From the NCBI RefSeq assembly GCF_000024005.1, contig NC_013132.1, forward strand, positions 7,186,001-7,250,000: a stretch of 64,000 nt of DNA, given 5' to 3'. Position 1 is the stretch's first letter; each line of letters begins with the position of its first letter. The position numbers and the translations under genes are program-made. Below the pieces are notes generated by a model. It ran no database searches and had not been told where the DNA came from. It saw nothing but the letters and a program-made list of their open reading frames with translations. The DNA is from Chitinophaga pinensis DSM 2588 (GTDB lineage Bacteria > Bacteroidota > Bacteroidia > Chitinophagales > Chitinophagaceae). Below, in pieces: positions 59,430 through 64,000 of this stretch.

Positions 59430-60710
59430 ATGAAAAAGAGTAAAATTATCATGGTGGCTGCGATGCTGGTAAGCGTCGCTACGATGGAAGCGAAAACGAG
59501 TCATGCACAAACTGTAGCAACAACGAATAGGGTATCTGCTGAGAGTATCCGACCTTTTAAAGTACATGTTGAACAACAGGAATTAGATGATCTTATACGG
59601 AGGGTGAAGGCGACGAAATTTCCGGATAAAGAAACGGTAGGTGATATTTCAGAGGGGGTGCCGTTAAATACCTTGCAGGCGCTGGCGAAGTATTGGGGTA
59701 ACGGTTATGACTGGCGTAAGGCGGAAGCAAAACTGAATGCCTTTCCACAATTTATGACGACGATCGATGGTGTTGACATTCATTTTATTCATGTACGTTC
59801 GAAAGAGAAGAATGCATTACCAATAATATTGACACACGGATGGCCGGGTTCTATCTTTGAGTTTCTGAAAGTAATAGATCCGCTGACTAATCCGACTGCT
59901 TATGGCGGAAAACCAACAGATGCTTTTGATGTAATTATACCTTCTATGCCGGGTTACGGTTTCTCCGGTAAACCTACTGCTACTGGCTGGGGACCTGAGC
60001 GTATTGCAAGTGCCTGGATCACTTTAATGGATCGTCTGGGTTACAAGAAATATGTAGCGCAAGGTGGAGACTGGGGCGCGATTATCACTGATCAGATGGC
60101 ATTACAGGCGCCAAAAGCTCTGATCGGTATACATACGAATATGCCAGGTGCTGTTCCTGCGGATATTGATAAAGCAACACATGCTGGTACACCTGCTCCG
60201 GCCGGACTCTCGGCAGATGAACAGAAAGCTTATGGTCAGCTGACATTCCTGTACAATCATGTTTATTATGCGTATTACATGCATTCCCGTCCGCAGTCGC
60301 TGGCTGGTTTAGCGGATTCTCCTACCGGATTGGCAGCATTCCTCCTGGATCATGATGCGCGTAGTCTGGAGCTGATTTCCCGTGTTTTCGAAGGAAAGAA
60401 GGAAGGGCTGACAAAGGATGATGTACTGGACAATATCTCTCTTTACTGGCTGACAAATACCGGTGTTTCTGCGGCACGTCTGTACAAGGAAAATAACCTT
60501 GATTATTTTAGTCCGAAGGGTGTGAAGATTCCGGTTGCGGTGAGTGCATTCCCTGATGAACTGTATCAGGCGCCAAAGAAATGGGCGGAACAAGCTTATT
60601 CAAACCTGATCTATTATAACAGACCTAATGCAGGCGGACACTTTGCTGCATGGGAACAACCGAAGCTATTCAGTGAAGAACTGCGTGCATCTTTTCAATC
60701 TTTAAGATAA
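59430..60710 (+). CDS. Exported epoxide hydrolase (EHN-type alpha/beta hydrolase)
   Basis: The 426-residue protein has a signal peptide (about 1-26, cleavage near SHA/QTV), an epoxide hydrolase N-terminal segment (about 40-145; FKVHVEQQELDDLIRRVKAT, GYDWRKAEAKLNAFPQFMT) and the alpha/beta-hydrolase core: oxyanion HGWPGS (136-141), nucleophile QGGDWGA (D214), LLDHDARSLELIS in the cap, and the catalytic His in GGHFAAWEQP near the end. This is the juvenile-hormone/microsomal epoxide hydrolase type that turns epoxides into diols; export suggests a detoxifying role outside the cytoplasm. Monocistronic, between its own promoter and terminator. Confidence 0.9.
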   Translation: MKKSKIIMVAAMLVSVATMEAKTSHAQTVATTNRVSAESIRPFKVHVEQQELDDLIRRVKATKFPDKETVGDISEGVPLNTLQALAKYWGNGYDWRKAEAKLNAFPQFMTTIDGVDIHFIHVRSKEKNALPIILTHGWPGSIFEFLKVIDPLTNPTAYGGKPTDAFDVIIPSMPGYGFSGKPTATGWGPERIASAWITLMDRLGYKKYVAQGGDWGAIITDQMALQAPKALIGIHTNMPGAVPADIDKATHAGTPAPAGLSADEQKAYGQLTFLYNHVYYAYYMHSRPQSLAGLADSPTGLAAFLLDHDARSLELISRVFEGKKEGLTKDDVLDNISLYWLTNTGVSAARLYKENNLDYFSPKGVKIPVAVSAFPDELYQAPKKWAEQAYSNLIYYNRPNAGGHFAAWEQPKLFSEELRASFQSLR

Positions 60711-60748
60711 CGCTTTTGCAATTGATCATATAACCCGTACGAGGGGAG

Positions 60749-60792
60749 AAAAAGAAGCATGTAAGGCAAACGCTTTACATGCTTCTTTTTTT
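60749..60792. terminator. Bidirectional terminator between converging genes
   Basis: AGAAGCATGTAA (60753-60764), 10-base loop and TTACATGCTTCT (60775-60786) with A run before and T run after; serves the epoxide hydrolase and the TonB receptor gene. Confidence 0.85.
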
Positions 60793-60810
60793 AAAGACAA
60801 ATATTATTTC

Positions 60811-63171
60811 CTATCTGAATTTAAATGTTACTGTTGCGCTGAATCTGCGTGGCATCATTCTGCTGACATAACTACCCCAATATACTTCATTGGTCAGGTT
60901 GTCCAGTTTACAACTGATCCGGTATACTGAATGTTCATAACTCAATACGGCATTCAGTACTTTATAAGAAGGCAGATAAAACTCTCCCTGTGAACGGGAT
61001 TGCTGTATGTAGGCTTTCCCGTTGTAGTTACCGCCAACACCAATACCCAGACCTTTCAGGGCGGTATTGAACAGGTGGTAGCTCAGCCAGAGATTCGCCA
61101 TATGAGCAGGACCAGTCCATTGATGCAGACCATCTGCATCAGGATCGGTATTTATAGTATAAATATCGTTATAAGCATATCCGGCAATAATATTCAGTCC
61201 TTGTATCGGATTCGCGATCACTTCAGCTTCAAAACCTTTGCTTAATTGTCCGCCGTCCTGTACCTGGAAGCCTGCTTTTTCCGGATCAAAACTATTATGG
61301 ATCATGTCATCCACTTTGATATGATAATAGCTCAGGGTACTGTTTACTTTTCCGTTAAAGAGTTCCAGTTTTACACCTCCCTCCCACTGATTCGCGCGAC
61401 TTGGTTTAAAGGATGTAAAGGTGCCGTCAGGTTGCCTTACAGGGGCATTATTACTGAAGCCGTTCATGTAGTTACCGAATACGGCCAGCTGTTTAGGGAT
61501 CAGCTGGTATACTAACCCCAGTTTAGGCGACAGGGTCGTCTGGTTGTATTTGCCGGTGGTCGTATCAAGGTTGATATTATAAGTACCTCCATTCACAAAG
61601 TGGTCAACACGCAGACTGGCCATTACCAATAGGTTATCTGTGATATTCAGTACGTCGGAGAAATAGGCGCTATATGCGCTTTGTTTGCTCCGGCTTTTAG
61701 CATAAGGGATGGCAGAGAATGCCTGTTGCAGCGCGGGTACTGTCAGTTCGTTGTAACGTGGATCTGCCTGATGGATATAGACTTCATCAAAACCATATAT
61801 GCTGGCAGATGAACTGGTTGTCGTATTTGTAAAATAGTCAAGGCCGATCACTACTCTGTTCCGCAGACGACCAATACTGAAATCTCCATTGAAGTTCTGT
61901 TGTACTTCTGTATAATCATAATTGGTTTGTTGATAGCCAGGATTACGCGATACTAAACTGTCTCCCACTATGCTGTTCCAGCTCCAGTAGCCTTCTACGT
62001 CTGCACTTGTACGGGAAAAGCTGGTCTGCGATTTCCAGTGATCAGAGAGCTGGTAGTTAACAGCGCCAAAGAGGCTGACGGAAGGTGATGTTTCATACAG
62101 ATCATTGCTGCTATATGAGCGAAGCCAGTCAAAGTTCAGGTCGCGGGGATTGGTCTTCGCAAAAGAGGCTTCCGGAAACATGCGATTGAAATCATTGGCT
62201 TTCTGTGTGTAGATCTCTGCGTCGAGTAATACCGTCAGGCGGTCATTTACTTTATATAGTAAGGAGGGCGCGAAAAAGAAACGTTTGGTAAAACCGGCGT
62301 CCTGGTAACTACGTTCGTCATGATAAGCGACGTTGGTACGCAGGAGAAGTCCTTTCTCCTTATTCAGCGGCGTGTTAAAGTCAGCGCTCACACGGTTCAG
62401 GCCAAAGCCGCCAGTTGTGTAAGTCACTTCACCACTAAAAGTTTCGAAAGGTTTTTTAGTGACGCGGTTCAGTAAACCACCGAAGGATACCAGGGAGCTA
62501 CCAAACAAGGTGGCAGAAGGTCCTTTCAGTACTTCTATACGTTCGATATTAGTGACTTCAATGCTATTCGCCTTATTATCCTGGAGACCATTGCGGAGGT
62601 AGCTGGTGGTGAAGAAACCACGCAGGTTAAAGGAGTTAGAACCATTTACCAATGCCTGACTGACACCGGTTACATTCTTCAGTACATCATTGTAGCTGAT
62701 GATCACCTGATCCTGCAGGAGTTCTTTTGGTACAACATGGTATACCTGTGGATTTTCCAGATTCAGGAGCGGCATACGGGCTACGTTTTCCGTTTCCTTT
62801 CTGGCGAACTTATTATAGCCTGAAGTGACATTCACTTCCTGTAAGGTGCGGTTATCTTCCTGCAGGGTGAAGTTGATGATCAGTGGTTGACCAGCCAGGA
62901 GATCTGCCTCCTGCTGTTGTATTTTCAGGCCGGTAAAACTGGCTACCACGATATGTTTGCCTGGTTTTACATTATTAATCTCATAGTGGCCCGTCTGATC
63001 GACAGTTGTGTGTGCACCACTGGGCTGAAGGAAAATGTTTACAAAGGCGGCTGGCTTACCATCTGCGGTCTTCACTTCACCACGTATGACACTATTTTGT
63101 GCAAACGAAGCAAAGCCGCTCAGGAGAATTGAAAAAGCAATCAGGATGCTTTTGGGAGTGTTAAGGTTCAT
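60811..63171 (-). CDS. TonB-dependent siderophore-type receptor
   Basis: About 786 residues from the ATG at 63171 (the frame extends to a TTG without features). Signal peptide (ILIAFSILLSGFASFA), a carboxypeptidase-like domain (IRGEVKTADGKPAAFVNIFL), the plug with NVTSGYNKFARKETENVARM, IISYNDVLKNVTGVSQ and IERIEVLKGPSATLFGSSLV, and a barrel that ends in MPRRFSATVTFKFR. The plug-barrel order and the FNLRGFFTT motif match FhuA/FpvA-like receptors for ferric siderophores. No FecR/sigma pair and no siderophore genes are adjacent. Confidence 0.93.
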   Translation of the reverse strand: MNLNTPKSILIAFSILLSGFASFAQNSVIRGEVKTADGKPAAFVNIFLQPSGAHTTVDQTGHYEINNVKPGKHIVVASFTGLKIQQQEADLLAGQPLIINFTLQEDNRTLQEVNVTSGYNKFARKETENVARMPLLNLENPQVYHVVPKELLQDQVIISYNDVLKNVTGVSQALVNGSNSFNLRGFFTTSYLRNGLQDNKANSIEVTNIERIEVLKGPSATLFGSSLVSFGGLLNRVTKKPFETFSGEVTYTTGGFGLNRVSADFNTPLNKEKGLLLRTNVAYHDERSYQDAGFTKRFFFAPSLLYKVNDRLTVLLDAEIYTQKANDFNRMFPEASFAKTNPRDLNFDWLRSYSSNDLYETSPSVSLFGAVNYQLSDHWKSQTSFSRTSADVEGYWSWNSIVGDSLVSRNPGYQQTNYDYTEVQQNFNGDFSIGRLRNRVVIGLDYFTNTTTSSSASIYGFDEVYIHQADPRYNELTVPALQQAFSAIPYAKSRSKQSAYSAYFSDVLNITDNLLVMASLRVDHFVNGGTYNINLDTTTGKYNQTTLSPKLGLVYQLIPKQLAVFGNYMNGFSNNAPVRQPDGTFTSFKPSRANQWEGGVKLELFNGKVNSTLSYYHIKVDDMIHNSFDPEKAGFQVQDGGQLSKGFEAEVIANPIQGLNIIAGYAYNDIYTINTDPDADGLHQWTGPAHMANLWLSYHLFNTALKGLGIGVGGNYNGKAYIQQSRSQGEFYLPSYKVLNAVLSYEHSVYRISCKLDNLTNEVYWGSYVSRMMPRRFSATVTFKFR

Positions 63172-63392
63172 TATTATGTCTGGTTTATGGAAATGCAATA
63201 GCTGTCACCACACAACATGGAGTGTTGTTATGATTAGTAAGCAAACAGGTTGGGGAATACACATGCCATGTAGTCAAAAGCGCGATGCTAAATTAGTATA
63301 GTCTTGTCTGCGGGGTTTACGAATTTGGGAATTTTATCAGACAGTAAATACATCGCTTTCGATCATGTATATTTGTTTTTTTGCGATAATAA
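63172..63392. other. Promoter region of the TonB receptor
   Basis: These 220 bases contain no supported frame. On the minus strand I see no exact TAnnTTTG box; iron control through a Fur-type site cannot be judged by eye. Confidence 0.35.
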
Positions 63393-63539
63393 GATCATGG
63401 ATTAATCGCCCGCTACGAAGATGCCTTAGCGGCCCGTAATGATTTCCTGGCAAACAATACTGACGAGAAATATGCGGTTAAAAATATCGCAGCTATCTGG
63501 CGTCGCAGGGTTATCGGACACCAGATGGCTGCGAACTAA
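63393..63539 (+). pseudogene. C-terminal remnant of an unidentified protein
   Basis: A 48-codon frame runs from directly after a stop codon to TAA at 63537-63539 and has no start codon. Its translation looks protein-like: IARYEDALAARNDFLAN, then YAVKNIAAIWRRRVIGHQM. The amphipathic helix pattern and codon usage resemble a real C-terminus. The rest of the gene is absent upstream. Origin unknown. Confidence 0.35.
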
Positions 63540-63551
63540 TATCTCGGAAAG

Positions 63552-64000
63552 TTATCTTTTTGCATTTTTTAAACGTAATAAGGTATTCACGAGCAGATCC
63601 ACATCTGCGCAGGTGTTATAGAAAGCCAGTGATGGTCTTACTGTACTTTCCAGTCCGAACCTGCGTAATATAGGCTGTGCACAATGGTGTCCTGTTCTGA
63701 CGGCAATACCTTCTTTATTCAATGCCTGTCCTACCTGGTCATTGGAATAGCCTTCGAGTGTGAAAGACAAGACGCTTGCTTTCTCCTTAGCCGTACCGAC
63801 GGGACGAAGACCAGGTACTGTTTTCATTAAGCGGGTGGCATATTCCAGCAGATAGTGTTCATATAAGGCGATGTTATCGATACCCAGTTTGTTGATATAA
63901 TCGATAGCGGCGCCTAATCCTACAGCATCTGCAATATTACCGGTTCCTGCTTCGAAGCGACCAGGAGCGGCGTGATATTCTGTATGTTCGAAGGTCACAT
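63552..64000 (-). CDS. Cysteine desulfurase (class V aminotransferase, SufS-like), C-terminal part
   Basis: The frame is open to the end of the window, so the N-terminus with the PLP lysine lies beyond base 64000. The visible 149 residues contain RFEAGTGNIADAVGLGAAID and the sulfur-transfer loop IAVRTGHHCAQP with the catalytic Cys, followed by VRPSLAFYNTCADVDLLV, which is the SufS group-II order. The wording RTGHHCAQP...FGLE.TVRPSLAFYNT is closer, as I remember it, to the cargo cysteine desulfurases of family 2 encapsulins than to E. coli SufS. It mobilises sulfur from cysteine. Converges on the remnant at 63539. Confidence 0.85.
   Translation of the reverse strand, partial: VTFEHTEYHAAPGRFEAGTGNIADAVGLGAAIDYINKLGIDNIALYEHYLLEYATRLMKTVPGLRPVGTAKEKASVLSFTLEGYSNDQVGQALNKEGIAVRTGHHCAQPILRRFGLESTVRPSLAFYNTCADVDLLVNTLLRLKNAKR

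Overview
The window reads as a chromosome segment of a Bacteroidota bacterium, most likely Chitinophagaceae and plausibly Chitinophaga. The support is a SusC/SusD pair, two proteins with type IX secretion (Por) tails, many FecR-independent TonB/lipoprotein exports, promoters of the Bacteroidota kind (TTTG, about 19 bases, TAnnTTTG), weak Shine-Dalgarno signals, and a family mix (GxGYxYP, DUF4267, DUF4262, HEIGH metallopeptidase, GH78 with crystallin folds) typical of that family. No species can be assigned from sequence reading alone.

Layout. 1-3.6 kb: end of a lipocalin-like gene, a Crp/Fnr regulator and a divergent PurA paralogue that share an identical palindromic operator at the same promoter position, then an exported unknown. 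3.7-5.6 kb: a 620-residue protein with a basic/proline N-terminus ending in PVVQR, possibly a cargo of a contractile injection system. 5.7-7.7 kb: a GxGYxYP glycan protein. 7.9-21.4 kb: one long leftward operon, a polysaccharide utilisation locus (susC, susD, two clan GH-D alpha-galactosidases, GntR/LacI-type regulator, sodium symporter, GH13 enzyme) running from a clear promoter at 21.4 kb to a terminator at 7.8 kb; it should import and split alpha-galactosides. 21.6-25.2 kb: a second Crp/Fnr regulator, small membrane proteins, a DUF4262 protein, an SDR oxidoreductase and, divergent from it, a tiny promoter-peptide-terminator unit.

25.3-38.3 kb is the accessory part. It opens with a tRNA array, Leu(TAA), Ser(GCT), Leu(CAA) and a broken fourth unit, and closes with a decayed direct copy of part of that array. 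Between them lie a gene-poor stretch, an AT-rich six-gene overlapping operon (membrane protein, GT28-like and GT2 glycosyltransferases, NodB-like deacetylase, HD phosphohydrolase, P-loop kinase), a lipoprotein, an AraC gene broken by two frameshifts and a large secreted GH78 rhamnosidase. No integrase or transposase is visible.

38.3-64 kb is ordinary chromosome with several curiosities: AraC and SDR genes; a metallo-beta-lactamase-fold hydrolase overlapping an M28 peptidase fused to a RidA domain, divergent from an HxlR regulator; D-lactate dehydrogenase whose 3' end is tandemly duplicated and decaying downstream; a YceI lipoprotein; the ribulose-monophosphate pair hxlB-hxlA with a divergent AraC regulator and a 27-copy heptanucleotide array running into the hxlA stop codon; a HEIGH metallopeptidase with a ricin-type lectin tail; an FtsX/MacB permease; two overlapping fatty acid desaturases; a TPR histidine kinase divergent from a PKD/type IX protein; a 204-bp tandem duplication; an epoxide hydrolase; a TonB-dependent receptor; and the C-terminus of a cysteine desulfurase at the right edge.
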